Of a DNA stretch of 6,361 nucleotides, positions 1 through 6,361 are shown piece by piece (the stretch's first letter is position 1; each line of letters starts with the position of its first letter). The translations under genes and the position numbers were made by a program. Source of the DNA: an uncultured Porphyromonadaceae bacterium (lineage in GTDB: Bacteria > Bacteroidota > Bacteroidia > Bacteroidales > Muribaculaceae); contig UROS01000137.1 in the NCBI GenBank assembly GCA_900549445.1, positions 1-6,361 on the forward strand. Reading direction: 5' to 3'. Below the pieces are notes generated by a model that searched no databases, had not been told where the DNA came from, and worked only from the letters and a program-made list of their open reading frames with translations.

Positions 1-684
1 AGACAGAATCCAGGCCATGTAAGAGTTGAACTTAGCCTCGACAAAAACCTTCGTGTGCCTGCTGGTTCGAAGGCAATTCTCACAACTGATATGCTCGGCA
101 CCTCCACAATCGTGCTTAAAATGTCGGACGCCGGCGGATTCCACAACGTCGGCGATAAGCTGATAGGAGAGAATGCGGCAGGGCTTATGGATCAGGTGTC
201 GGGTGAACTCATGCCCTCTGTCGTATCTATGACTCCGAAAATTGACTCGATACTGACGGCCGCCAATAACATAGCGTCAGATCCCGCACTTCTTTCGGCA
301 GTTCAGCATCTCGACCGGGTGATGGCTAATCTTGAAGTGACAACGTCGCAAATCAACCGCGCATTGGCCGGAATGCCCGCCATTGTGCAGAACGCCAACG
401 CCGTATCTGCGAACCTTAAGGACATTTCTGGAGCGTTGTCGGAGCTCAGTCAGGAATTGAAAAATGCGCCGATTGATTCGACGATGAACCACCTCAACGA
501 AATTTCGGCAAATCTTGAGAGGGCTACGGCGCAGCTGAATTCAACCAACTCGTCGCTCGGCCTTCTTCTGAATGACCCCTCGCTGTACAACAACCTCAAC
601 AGCACGTCGGCCCATATCGACAGCATACTGATCGATCTTCAGCGCCAGCCCAAACGATACATACCCGCCATCAAGGTGTTCTGA
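1..684 (+). CDS. MlaD/MCE-domain lipid transport protein, 5'-truncated by window edge
   Basis: The reading frame is open from base 1, so the gene begins upstream; the GTG at 55 is an internal Val, not a start. 227 residues are visible. The first ~55 are the C-terminal half of an MCE (MlaD) domain: the pattern LRVPAGSKA, then LTTDMLGTSTIVLKM, matches the family's 'lP.gs.A.i.s.gllG...v.l' core. The rest is a long helical, Asn/Ser/Leu-rich coiled-coil segment with heptad-like repeats (ISANLERATAQLNSTNSSLG), followed by a tail ending in QPKRYIPAIKVF. A PKRY tail of this kind is common in Bacteroidetes MlaD proteins. The known role of the family is as the periplasmic, inner-membrane-anchored substrate-binding part of ABC-type phospholipid/lipid transport between membranes. 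The N-terminal membrane anchor would lie outside the window. The partner permease and ATPase (MlaE/MlaF type) are not visible here. The family call is secure; the lipid cargo is unknown. Confidence 0.88.
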   Translation, partial: RQNPGHVRVELSLDKNLRVPAGSKAILTTDMLGTSTIVLKMSDAGGFHNVGDKLIGENAAGLMDQVSGELMPSVVSMTPKIDSILTAANNIASDPALLSAVQHLDRVMANLEVTTSQINRALAGMPAIVQNANAVSANLKDISGALSELSQELKNAPIDSTMNHLNEISANLERATAQLNSTNSSLGLLLNDPSLYNNLNSTSAHIDSILIDLQRQPKRYIPAIKVF

Positions 685-686
685 CC

Positions 687-734
687 CAGGCGTTGATGCC
701 TGAAGAATATTCTTCTTAGCATTTTTTTAATGCT
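687..734 (+). terminator. possible transcription terminator after the MlaD gene
   Basis: Just after the stop codon there are three inverted repeats in a row. The first is a 6-bp stem 687-692/697-702 (CAGGCG/TGCCTG, one G-T pair) with a TTGA loop. The second is a perfect 14-base palindrome GAAGAATATTCTTC at 702-715. The third is AGCATT (718-723) pairing with AATGCT (729-734) around a T run. A run of seven T (722-728) follows the second palindrome. Together they could form a factor-independent terminator for the upstream gene, although no single long GC-rich stem sits directly against the T run. Moderate to low confidence. Confidence 0.4.
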
Positions 735-763
735 GCCGGCGGGGATATTCGGACTAATATTTG

Positions 764-771
764 TATATTTG
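764..771 (+). promoter_or_regulatory. Bacteroidetes-type -7 promoter box upstream of the TPR gene
   Basis: TATATTTG matches the Bacteroidetes primary sigma factor -7 consensus TAnnTTTG exactly. It lies 23 bases before the ATG at 795, which would give a short leader of roughly 15 bases. A near copy (AATATTTG, 756-763) sits directly upstream. No TTTG -33 box is found about 20 bases upstream, where the sequence is GC-rich (735-744), so this is a half-match. Its position after a putative terminator and before a new gene supports it. Confidence 0.45.
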
Positions 772-794
772 TCGATAATTCGTAAATTTTTCAG

Positions 795-2858
795 ATGCTT
801 CGCCGATTATACAGAATATACATTATAATTCTTGCAATAACAAGTTCCGGACTCAACGGCATTGCGCAGATCAACACTGACCAAGTGATGCGCATAGGTC
901 GTAATACGCTGTATTTCGAGGATTATGTGCTTTCGATTCAGTATTTCAATCAGGTTATTGCCGCCAAGCCTTATCTCGCCCAGCCATACTTCTATCGCGC
1001 CATATCGAAACTCAACCTCGACGACTACAAAGGTGCGGAGGAGGATGCTTCCGCAGCTATCGAACGCAATCCGTTTATCACGGATGCATACGAGGTGCGC
1101 GGTGTGGCCCGACAGAATCAGGGTAAGCCCCGGGAGGCAATAGAAGATTATAACCAGGCGTTGGAGCAACTGCCTGAAAACCGCGGTCTTATGTATAACA
1201 AGGCGCTTGCACAGCAGGAATCCGACGACCTCTCCGGAGCTTCAGAAACGTATGAATCCCTGCTTAAATCTTTTCCCGGTTTCGACGCAGGCTACATAGG
1301 CAGGGCAAGGCTCCGACTTGAGCAGAAAGATACTGTAGGGGCGCTTGCTGACGTGAACAAAGCTTTGGAACTCAACAAGAACGCCGTAAACGGATATCTG
1401 CTCCGTGCTGATATTTCAATCAATAGCCACAAAGATTATCAGAAGGCACTCGACGATATGAACGAGGCCATCCGCCTTGAGCCCCAGTATCCGGGATTTT
1501 TTATAAACAGAGCGTATATTAAATATATGCTCGACGACTATTTCGGAGCTATGGCTGACTTTGACTACTCGCTGCAGCTTGACCCCGACAATACGGCGGC
1601 GCTTTTTAATCGCGGTATGCTGCGGGCGGAGGTACACGACACTAACAAGGCAATCGACGACTTCTCGCGCGTGCTGGCTCTGAACCCCGTCGACTATAAG
1701 GCGCTTTACAACCGCTCGATGCTCTATGGCGAAATAGGAGCTTACAAAGAAGCGCTTGCCGACCTCGGGAAGGTTATAGAGGCGTTTCCCGACTTTGCCG
1801 CTGCATACTTCCTCCGCTACGACCTCCGCCGGCGTCAGGGCGACATGGCGGCAGCTAAACGTGATTACGACAAATCGATGGCTCTCGCCAAAACTCGTGT
1901 TAAGAAATCCGGAGCCGATACCGTGGCGTCCGGACAGTCCGGCGACAATACCGGTACCGATGGCGTGTTTCCGGAGCTGACGGCGGAAAACAGCGAGACT
2001 CAGGAGCAGGTCAAACAGCGGTTTACATCGCTCACCACCATCGACGACAATACCCGCGACGACCGCGTGTTCAACAACAAGAACATTCGGGGAAAAGTAC
2101 AGGATCGCAATGTCAATATAGAACTCGAGCCCATGTTTGTGGTTACGTATTATACTTCGCCCACCGAACTCAAGCAGAGTGGCGATTACATACGTGAGGT
2201 TGATGACCTCAACTACACCAGAATGTTGCGCTACGTGCTTCAGGTAACTAACCACGAACCGCAGATGAGCGACGAAAACGCCATCCAGTCGCATTTTAAT
2301 TCCATAGACTATTACAACTCATACATCTCCACTCATACTCCGAGAGCAATTGACTACTTCGGACGGGCTATGGATCTGTTTACCACCCGAAACTATCCAG
2401 CGGCCGTCGAAGACCTTAACCGGGCCATCGCTCTGACTCCCGACTTTACGATTGCCTACCTTGTCAGGTCGGTGGCGCGCTATCGCGACCGCGGACATCT
2501 CCGCGATGAGAGTGCCGGACATGCGGCCGGAGTGCCGGATGCGGCTGTCAGCAACATCCGGGCTCAGATGCAAGGCGTGATTGACGACCTCGATACGGTA
2601 ATTAAACTTTCTCCGGAAATGGCGATTGCCTATTACAATAAAGGCGTAGTGTTCGCCGAGCTTCAGGACTACACCGGGGCAATCAGCGCCTTTAATAAGG
2701 CCATAGAGTTAAAACCGGATTTCGGCGAGGCGTTTTATAACCGCGGTTACGCTTACCTGCGTCTCGGCAACAAGGACGCAGGCATCTCCGACCTCAGCAA
2801 AGCCGGAGAACTCGGAATAGTGCCGTCCTACAACCTACTGAAACGAATGACAAGATAA
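795..2858 (+). CDS. exported tetratricopeptide-repeat (TPR) protein
   Basis: 687 residues. The ATG at 795 is chosen because it gives a good signal peptide: basic MLRRLYR, a hydrophobic stretch (IYIIILAITSSG), then GIA|Q as a likely signal peptidase I site near residue 24. No lipobox cysteine is present, so it is probably periplasmic or surface-exposed rather than a lipoprotein. About ten consecutive TPR units cover residues ~30-366 with the typical W/Y-N-G-Y-A/AI..Y/F.kAl.l.P spacing (e.g. ALFNRGMLRAEVHDTNKAI). A Gly/Ser/Thr-rich linker follows (~370-400), then a non-TPR part (~405-510) with some predicted-beta character (VNIELEPMFVVTYYTSP). Further TPR units fill ~517-680, one interrupted by an insertion at ~566-592. 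TPR arrays bind proteins or peptides and act as scaffolds; no catalytic motif is visible and the partner is unknown. The downstream DUF4301 gene is only 29 bases away and probably co-transcribed. The architecture call is firm; the biological role is open. Confidence 0.9.
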   Translation: MLRRLYRIYIIILAITSSGLNGIAQINTDQVMRIGRNTLYFEDYVLSIQYFNQVIAAKPYLAQPYFYRAISKLNLDDYKGAEEDASAAIERNPFITDAYEVRGVARQNQGKPREAIEDYNQALEQLPENRGLMYNKALAQQESDDLSGASETYESLLKSFPGFDAGYIGRARLRLEQKDTVGALADVNKALELNKNAVNGYLLRADISINSHKDYQKALDDMNEAIRLEPQYPGFFINRAYIKYMLDDYFGAMADFDYSLQLDPDNTAALFNRGMLRAEVHDTNKAIDDFSRVLALNPVDYKALYNRSMLYGEIGAYKEALADLGKVIEAFPDFAAAYFLRYDLRRRQGDMAAAKRDYDKSMALAKTRVKKSGADTVASGQSGDNTGTDGVFPELTAENSETQEQVKQRFTSLTTIDDNTRDDRVFNNKNIRGKVQDRNVNIELEPMFVVTYYTSPTELKQSGDYIREVDDLNYTRMLRYVLQVTNHEPQMSDENAIQSHFNSIDYYNSYISTHTPRAIDYFGRAMDLFTTRNYPAAVEDLNRAIALTPDFTIAYLVRSVARYRDRGHLRDESAGHAAGVPDAAVSNIRAQMQGVIDDLDTVIKLSPEMAIAYYNKGVVFAELQDYTGAISAFNKAIELKPDFGEAFYNRGYAYLRLGNKDAGISDLSKAGELGIVPSYNLLKRMTR
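2510..2545 (+). repeat. imperfect 20-base tandem duplication inside the TPR gene
   Basis: The sequence GAGTGCCGGACATGCGGC (2510-2527) recurs as GAGTGCCGGATGCGGC at 2530-2545, lacking two bases. The offset is 20 bases, so the copies are read in different frames (ESAGHAA versus GVPDAA). The repeat lies in the Ala/Gly-rich insertion that interrupts a C-terminal TPR unit, and it may be a slippage product that helped create that insertion. Confidence 0.6.
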
Positions 2859-2887
2859 AATATTAATACCTTAATACTAACCGGATC

Positions 2888-4414
2888 ATGTTAACGAAAG
2901 AAAATCTCGACTACATTGAGGCCAAAGGCATATCGCCCGAAAAGGTTGAGGCTCAGCTTCAGCGTTTTGTGACAGGCTTCCCGTATCTCACCATAAAGGA
3001 TGCCGCCCGTGTGGGTGCAGGAATAATGCGCCTTACTCCTGCGGAAGAGGATGCTGCCGTAAGCCGCTGGCAGGAGTATCTCGACCACGGTGGCGAAGTG
3101 GCCAAATTCGTGCCGGCTTCCGGCGCGGCGTCGCGTATGTTCAAGGCGTTGTTCGCATTCGTCGACGGCGGTACCGACGATCTCGCTTCATCGGCTCCTG
3201 TAGAGGCATTGATTTCCAACATCTCAAAACTGCCGTTCCTCCCCGAACTCAGTGCTGCTTGCGGAAAACTTTACGGAAAATCTCTCGACGAGCTGCTCAG
3301 CGAAGGCCGTAACCGCGATATTATCGCAGCCATCGTAAAACCTGAGGGAATGAATTACGGCGGTCTGCCCAAAGGCCTTTTGAAATTCCACACTTATCCC
3401 GATGGTTCCCGTACGCCTGTTGAGGAGCCCCTTACCGAGGGCGCGCAGTCGGCTGCCAACAGCAAAGGCGTGGTAAACCTCCACTTCACAGTTTCAACCA
3501 ATCATCGCAAGCTTTTTGAGGAAAAATTGCGGGAAGTTGTTCCGGCAACAGAGGCCCGTACCGGAGTTAAATTCAATATCTCATTGAGTGAGCAGAAACC
3601 GTCGACCGATACTATAGCTGTCAATCCCGACAATACGCCTTTCCTGCAGGACGGTCATCCGCTCTTCAGGCCCGGAGGCCACGGCGCGCTAATAGAAAAT
3701 CTCAACGATATGGAAAGTGCCGTTGTATTCATCAAGAATATCGACAATGTGGTGCCCGATTCGCGCCGCGCCGACACAATCCGTTACAAGAAGGTGATTG
3801 CCGGTCTGCTGCTTGAAGTTCACGACAAAATCGAACAGTATCTCATCGCGCTTGAGGAGAAAAACTACACCGCCGACAGCCTTAAGGAAATGCTCGATTT
3901 TATGAGCACGACACTAAATATAGATCACGCAGGTGCAGAAAAACTTGACTCTGATACCGTTGTCGCTTACATTGCCCGCAAACTCAACCGTCCGCTGAGA
4001 GTATGCGGAATGGTACGCAACGAAGGCGAACCCGGCGGAGGCCCGTTTATTACCGTTAATCCCGACGGAACTGCGTCGCCCCAGATTCTCGAAAGCAACC
4101 AGGTCGACACCTCGCGTGAGGACTATAAGAAGATGATGTCGTCGGCAACTCACTTCAATCCGGTAGACCTTGTATGCTATATCAAGGATATCCATGGCAG
4201 GAAGTTCAGTTTGCCCGATTATGTCGACCCCGATACCGGATTCATATCCTCAAAGTCGAGCAACGGCAAGGAACTGCGCGCGCTTGAGTTGCCCGGACTC
4301 TGGAACGGAGCCATGAGCGACTGGAACACCGTCTTTGTCGAAGTGCCGATCTCAACGTTCAACCCCGTGAAGACTGTAAACGACCTTCTCCGTCCTGCTC
4401 ACCAGAACGGCTGA
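2888..4414 (+). CDS. DUF4301 family protein, nucleotidyltransferase-like
   Basis: 508 residues, close to the usual length of this family as I recall it. The N-terminus (MLTKENLDYIEAKGIS, then FVTGFPYL) is typical of DUF4301 proteins. Conserved blocks are KFVPASGAASRMFK (73-86), PKGLLKFH (161-168), LFRPGGHGALIENLND (259-274), FIKNIDNVVPD (281-291), GMVRNEGEPGGGPF (374-387), ESNQVD (402-407) and LPGLWNGAMSDWNTVFVEVP (468-487). No signal peptide or membrane segment is seen, so it is likely cytoplasmic. The family has no established function that I know of. The order of a Gly/Ser-rich phosphate-loop-like block with a Lys, a PK-containing block, a GGHG...L block and an acidic 'NIDN' block resembles the GT-A fold of UDP-sugar pyrophosphorylases (UAP/UGP type). 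From this I infer a sugar-1-phosphate nucleotidyltransferase-like role. It begins 29 bases after the TPR gene, likely in one operon, and is followed by a strong hairpin. The family call is firm; the activity is inference. Confidence 0.88.
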   Translation: MLTKENLDYIEAKGISPEKVEAQLQRFVTGFPYLTIKDAARVGAGIMRLTPAEEDAAVSRWQEYLDHGGEVAKFVPASGAASRMFKALFAFVDGGTDDLASSAPVEALISNISKLPFLPELSAACGKLYGKSLDELLSEGRNRDIIAAIVKPEGMNYGGLPKGLLKFHTYPDGSRTPVEEPLTEGAQSAANSKGVVNLHFTVSTNHRKLFEEKLREVVPATEARTGVKFNISLSEQKPSTDTIAVNPDNTPFLQDGHPLFRPGGHGALIENLNDMESAVVFIKNIDNVVPDSRRADTIRYKKVIAGLLLEVHDKIEQYLIALEEKNYTADSLKEMLDFMSTTLNIDHAGAEKLDSDTVVAYIARKLNRPLRVCGMVRNEGEPGGGPFITVNPDGTASPQILESNQVDTSREDYKKMMSSATHFNPVDLVCYIKDIHGRKFSLPDYVDPDTGFISSKSSNGKELRALELPGLWNGAMSDWNTVFVEVPISTFNPVKTVNDLLRPAHQNG

Positions 4415-4432
4415 TCCGGAAAACGATTGAAT

Positions 4433-4474
4433 AATGAAGCGGGATGATGCCGCACGGTTTCATTCCGCTTCATT
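4433..4474 (+). terminator. strong hairpin, probable terminator of the TPR-DUF4301 unit
   Basis: A 15-bp stem with one G-T pair joins 4433-4447 (AATGAAGCGGGATGA) to 4460-4474 (TTTCATTCCGCTTCATT). The loop can pair a little further (CC 4450-4451 with GG 4456-4457). It starts 19 bases after the DUF4301 stop. The 3' arm runs into TTTCGTCTC, a weak rather than a pure T run. The near-perfect symmetry, with A-rich bases on the left and T-rich on the right, makes it able to act in either direction. It separates the upstream pair of genes from the acetyltransferase gene. Confidence 0.65.
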
Positions 4475-4533
4475 TCGTCTCTATCCAACCTTATTTCTTC
4501 TGGATTGTTAAATTTATAAATGATGTTTGAAAT

Positions 4534-5610
4534 ATGAACAAGCGAGAGGAAATAAAACGGATATACAGGGACTGTTTCAACGACTCGGACTCTTACATCG
4601 ATCTGGTTTTCGACCGTGTCTATCGCGACGGAGAGGCAATGCTTCACCTCGGCGCCGACGGACAGCCTGTAAGCGCTCTGTTGCTTCGACGCTATGAAAT
4701 GTCGTTCCATGGAAGTATAGTGCCGACTGGCTATATTTTCGGAGCCGGTACGCGCCGTAAACAGCGCGGCAAAGGTTATATGGGCCAGCTCATATTGGAA
4801 GCCCTGCGGTTTGCCCGCGAAAGGGGCGATATGATGGTAAGTCTGATTCCGGCGTCTGCTCCGCTTTTCTATTACTACGCCTCTTTCGGGTTTAAAAGCG
4901 TGTTTTACGTTAAAGAACAACGCTTTACGGCTTTTCATGCTTTCCCCGGAGAAGACGGATATCATCCAATGGAGAATAATCTCTCCGATGAGTGCTGGGA
5001 GGCGTTCAACCGATTCCAGACTCAGCGCAAATGTGCGGTTCTGCACACCCGCTCCGACTATTTCAACATTGTTGAAGACAACAGGCTCGACGGAGGTGAC
5101 ATTGCGGTGATGGAAGCTGACGACGATGACTGCGGCAGCCGGATAGTCTCGATGGCTTTTTCTGTACTTAAAGACGGAATCATTCTCGTGACCGATCTGA
5201 TGGGTGAAAGCCGGGATGCCCGCGTGGCGGCCCTCCGGCAGCTCCATGCCCTGCATTCCGACATGCCGATGCTCCTGCTCGGCTATCCCGACGACCCGGA
5301 GGGCGGCCGGCTTATGCCGAGAGCAATGGGTAGAATAGTCAATGCCGAACTTTGTCTTCAGACCGTGGCCGCCGCGCATACCGGACTTCATTGCACCATC
5401 AGAATTTCCGATCCGCTTCTCGGAGATCTTAACAGCGGGGTTTTCGCTATAGCCGACGGAATGGTTTCGCGGCTTTCTGCCACTCCTGCAAAGCTCGATT
5501 TCGATGTGCCGGTCGACGTTTTCACCGCCATGGTATTCTCAAGCGGACATATAGGTGAAATTCTCGGTTTTCCTGCTGTGCGTCCGCGAATTAGCCTTAT
5601 GCTTGATTAA
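4534..5610 (+). CDS. GNAT N-acetyltransferase with Eis-like SCP2 C-terminal domain
   Basis: 358 residues. The N-terminal ~130 residues form a GNAT acetyltransferase core. The acetyl-CoA-binding motif A is RGKGYM (78-83), preceded by the strand YIFGAGT and followed by helix GQLILEALRFARERG. Motif B is LFYYYASFGF (111-120). A middle region (~135-265) has the look of a second, degenerate acyltransferase half (AVMEADDDDCGSRIVSMAFS, then MPMLLLGYPD). The last ~90 residues (MGRIVNAELCLQTVAA ... RISDPLLGDLNSGVFAIADG ... PAVRPRISLMLD) match the SCP2-like domain that ends mycobacterial Eis-type enzymes, whose C-terminal carboxylate takes part in catalysis. Known Eis relatives acetylate amines on aminoglycosides, peptides or polyamines; the substrate here cannot be read from the sequence. 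The ATG at 4534 follows an A/T-rich leader without a Shine-Dalgarno. engB follows after 35 bases, so the two are probably co-transcribed. The architecture is well supported; resistance should not be assumed. Confidence 0.85.
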   Translation: MNKREEIKRIYRDCFNDSDSYIDLVFDRVYRDGEAMLHLGADGQPVSALLLRRYEMSFHGSIVPTGYIFGAGTRRKQRGKGYMGQLILEALRFARERGDMMVSLIPASAPLFYYYASFGFKSVFYVKEQRFTAFHAFPGEDGYHPMENNLSDECWEAFNRFQTQRKCAVLHTRSDYFNIVEDNRLDGGDIAVMEADDDDCGSRIVSMAFSVLKDGIILVTDLMGESRDARVAALRQLHALHSDMPMLLLGYPDDPEGGRLMPRAMGRIVNAELCLQTVAAAHTGLHCTIRISDPLLGDLNSGVFAIADGMVSRLSATPAKLDFDVPVDVFTAMVFSSGHIGEILGFPAVRPRISLMLD

Positions 5611-5645
5611 ATTGTAAACAACCTCTAATTATTTGTCAGAAAGAT

Positions 5646-6275
5646 ATGATTGTCAATTCAGCACGTTTTGAAATAAGCAACAGTTCTGTAAAAAAATGTC
5701 CTGATACCTCTCTCCACGAGTATGCATTCATCGGCCGATCCAACGTAGGTAAGTCATCTCTTATCAATATGCTGACAGGCCGGGCCAAACTTGCCAAAAC
5801 ATCCTCAACTCCGGGTAAAACATTGCTGATTAACCATTTTCTGATTAACGACCGATGGTATATCGTCGACCTCCCCGGCTACGGCTACGCCCGGCGTGGA
5901 AAATCACAGCGCGACGATCTCCAGTCTATGATTGAAGGATACATCCTTAACCGTAGCCAGATGACAAATCTTTTCGTGCTTATCGACTCTCGCCACGCTC
6001 CAATGAAGATCGACCTCGATTTTTTCGGCTGGCTTGGAGAGAACGGTGTGCCATTCTCTATCGTATTCACCAAACTCGATAAACTCGGTCCGGAGGCTGG
6101 CAAGCGCAACGTCAGGGCTTATTGTACCCGGCTTCTTGAAACATGGGAGGAGCTGCCCCCTGTATTCCTTACTTCGAGTGAGGACGGCCGGGGCCGGGAA
6201 CAGATTCTCGACTATATCGAGGAGCTCAACCGCCTTCCTGTAGGTGGAAATGACGGTTTTCAAGCGGAAAAGTGA
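5646..6275 (+). CDS. engB: ribosome biogenesis GTPase EngB (YsxC/YihA)
   Basis: 209 residues, the usual size for this single-domain TRAFAC GTPase. All nucleotide-binding motifs are present: G1 GRSNVGKS (30-37), the G2 threonine in SSTPGKT (53-59), G3 DLPGYGYA (75-82), G4 TKLD (142-145, the family's variant of NKxD) and G5 TSSEDGRG (176-183). LIDSRHAPMKIDLD (112-125) is also a family signature. The known role is late assembly of the 50S ribosomal subunit in the cytoplasm, and the gene is essential in several bacteria. The start ATG at 5646 places the conserved 'AFIGRSNVGKSS' near residue 27, as in relatives. The gene follows the acetyltransferase by 35 bases with no hairpin between them, so it is probably read through from it. 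No key residue is missing. Confidence 0.97.
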   Translation: MIVNSARFEISNSSVKKCPDTSLHEYAFIGRSNVGKSSLINMLTGRAKLAKTSSTPGKTLLINHFLINDRWYIVDLPGYGYARRGKSQRDDLQSMIEGYILNRSQMTNLFVLIDSRHAPMKIDLDFFGWLGENGVPFSIVFTKLDKLGPEAGKRNVRAYCTRLLETWEELPPVFLTSSEDGRGREQILDYIEELNRLPVGGNDGFQAEK

Positions 6276-6293
6276 AAACAATACCCAGACTAC

Positions 6294-6317
6294 GTTTGTT
6301 TCTTTTTCAAAACAAAT
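6294..6317 (+). terminator. weak A/T hairpin after engB, possible terminator
   Basis: TTTGTTT (6295-6301) pairs with AAACAAA (6310-6316) around an 8-base loop, with a possible outer G-T pair. The stem has one G-C pair only, and CTATTTTTG follows. It lies 18 bases after the engB stop codon. It could be a weak terminator, but it overlaps the promoter boxes described for 6295-6326, so the symmetry may be a by-product of the A/T-rich composition. Confidence 0.25.
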
Positions 6318-6326
6318 CTATTTTTG
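6295..6326 (+). promoter_or_regulatory. full-consensus Bacteroidetes promoter for a gene beyond the right edge
   Basis: TTTG (6295-6298) and TATTTTTG (6319-6326) match the Bacteroidetes -33 (TTTG) and -7 (TAnnTTTG) boxes exactly, separated by 20 bases, which is in the preferred 19-21 range. Transcription would begin near 6330-6336 and run rightwards out of the window. No start codon appears before the window ends, so the leader is at least ~25 bases. The region is A/T-rich and lies 19 bases after the engB stop, consistent with a new unit starting there. Confidence 0.65.
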
Positions 6327-6361
6327 ATTAAGTAACTCTTGAAAATTAATTTATACTTAAT

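Noticed and set aside
55..57. GTG as the start codon of the first gene
   Set aside because: The frame is open upstream to base 1 and the upstream residues (VRVELSLDKNLRV) fit the MCE domain, so the gene continues to the left.
1416..2294. 292-residue open frame on the minus strand inside the TPR gene
   Set aside because: It lies wholly antisense to a gene with clear TPR repeats, has no recognisable domain, and is explained by codon bias of the real gene leaving the opposite frame open.
2861..2876. Inverted repeat TATTAA/TTAATA between the TPR and DUF4301 genes as a terminator
   Set aside because: The stem is six A-T pairs with a 4-base loop and no T run, too weak to end transcription.
4523..4537. 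Four-codon mini-ORF (ATG TTT GAA ATA TGA) overlapping the acetyltransferase start
   Set aside because: It could allow coupled re-initiation, but so short a frame is expected by chance and nothing else supports it.
4399..5391. 330-residue open frame on the minus strand across the acetyltransferase gene
   Set aside because: It overlaps the GNAT core and the intergenic hairpin, shows no family motif, and has an Arg/His/Val-rich composition typical of a shadow frame.
5611..5645. Separate promoter in front of engB
   Set aside because: TTATTTG is present but the TA of the -7 consensus is misplaced and no -33 box is correctly spaced; read-through from the acetyltransferase gene is simpler.
6313..6320. 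Minus-strand -7 box (TAGATTTG) reading towards engB
   Set aside because: It would transcribe antisense to engB, its -33 match is only TTTC, and an A/T-rich region yields such matches by chance.

Overview
The window looks like a housekeeping stretch of a Bacteroidales chromosome. The evidence is roughly balanced base composition, genes without clear Shine-Dalgarno sequences but with A/T-rich leaders, promoter-like boxes of the Bacteroidetes type (TTTG ... TAnnTTTG), and a DUF4301-type protein, a family I know mainly from Bacteroidetes. A gut lineage such as Muribaculaceae or a relative is plausible, but that is inference. No mobile element, CRISPR array, tRNA/rRNA gene or phage gene is visible. 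All five genes lie on the + strand and no gene-free gap exceeds about 120 bases.

Layout: (1) 1-684 is the 3' part of an MlaD/MCE-domain protein (lipid transport in the cell envelope), cut by the window's left edge. (2) A 110-base gap holds inverted repeats that may end that transcript and a -7 type promoter box. (3) 795-2858 encodes an exported, 687-residue TPR-repeat protein. (4) Only 29 bases later, 2888-4414 encodes a DUF4301 protein whose motifs resemble sugar-1-phosphate nucleotidyltransferases. (5) A 119-base gap contains a strong hairpin, probably a terminator. (6) 4534-5610 encodes a GNAT acetyltransferase with an Eis-like architecture (GNAT core plus SCP2-like C-terminus). (7) 35 bases later, 5646-6275 encodes the ribosome-assembly GTPase EngB/YsxC/YihA. 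(8) The final 86 bases carry a full-consensus Bacteroidetes promoter pointing out of the window.

The inferred transcription units are the end of the MlaD unit, TPR + DUF4301, GNAT + engB, and a new unit starting near the right edge. Envelope functions (MlaD, exported TPR protein) dominate the left half and cytoplasmic functions the right half. I see no evidence that the genes form one pathway, and I found no new multi-gene system. The least characterised items are the DUF4301 protein and the non-TPR middle part of the TPR protein.
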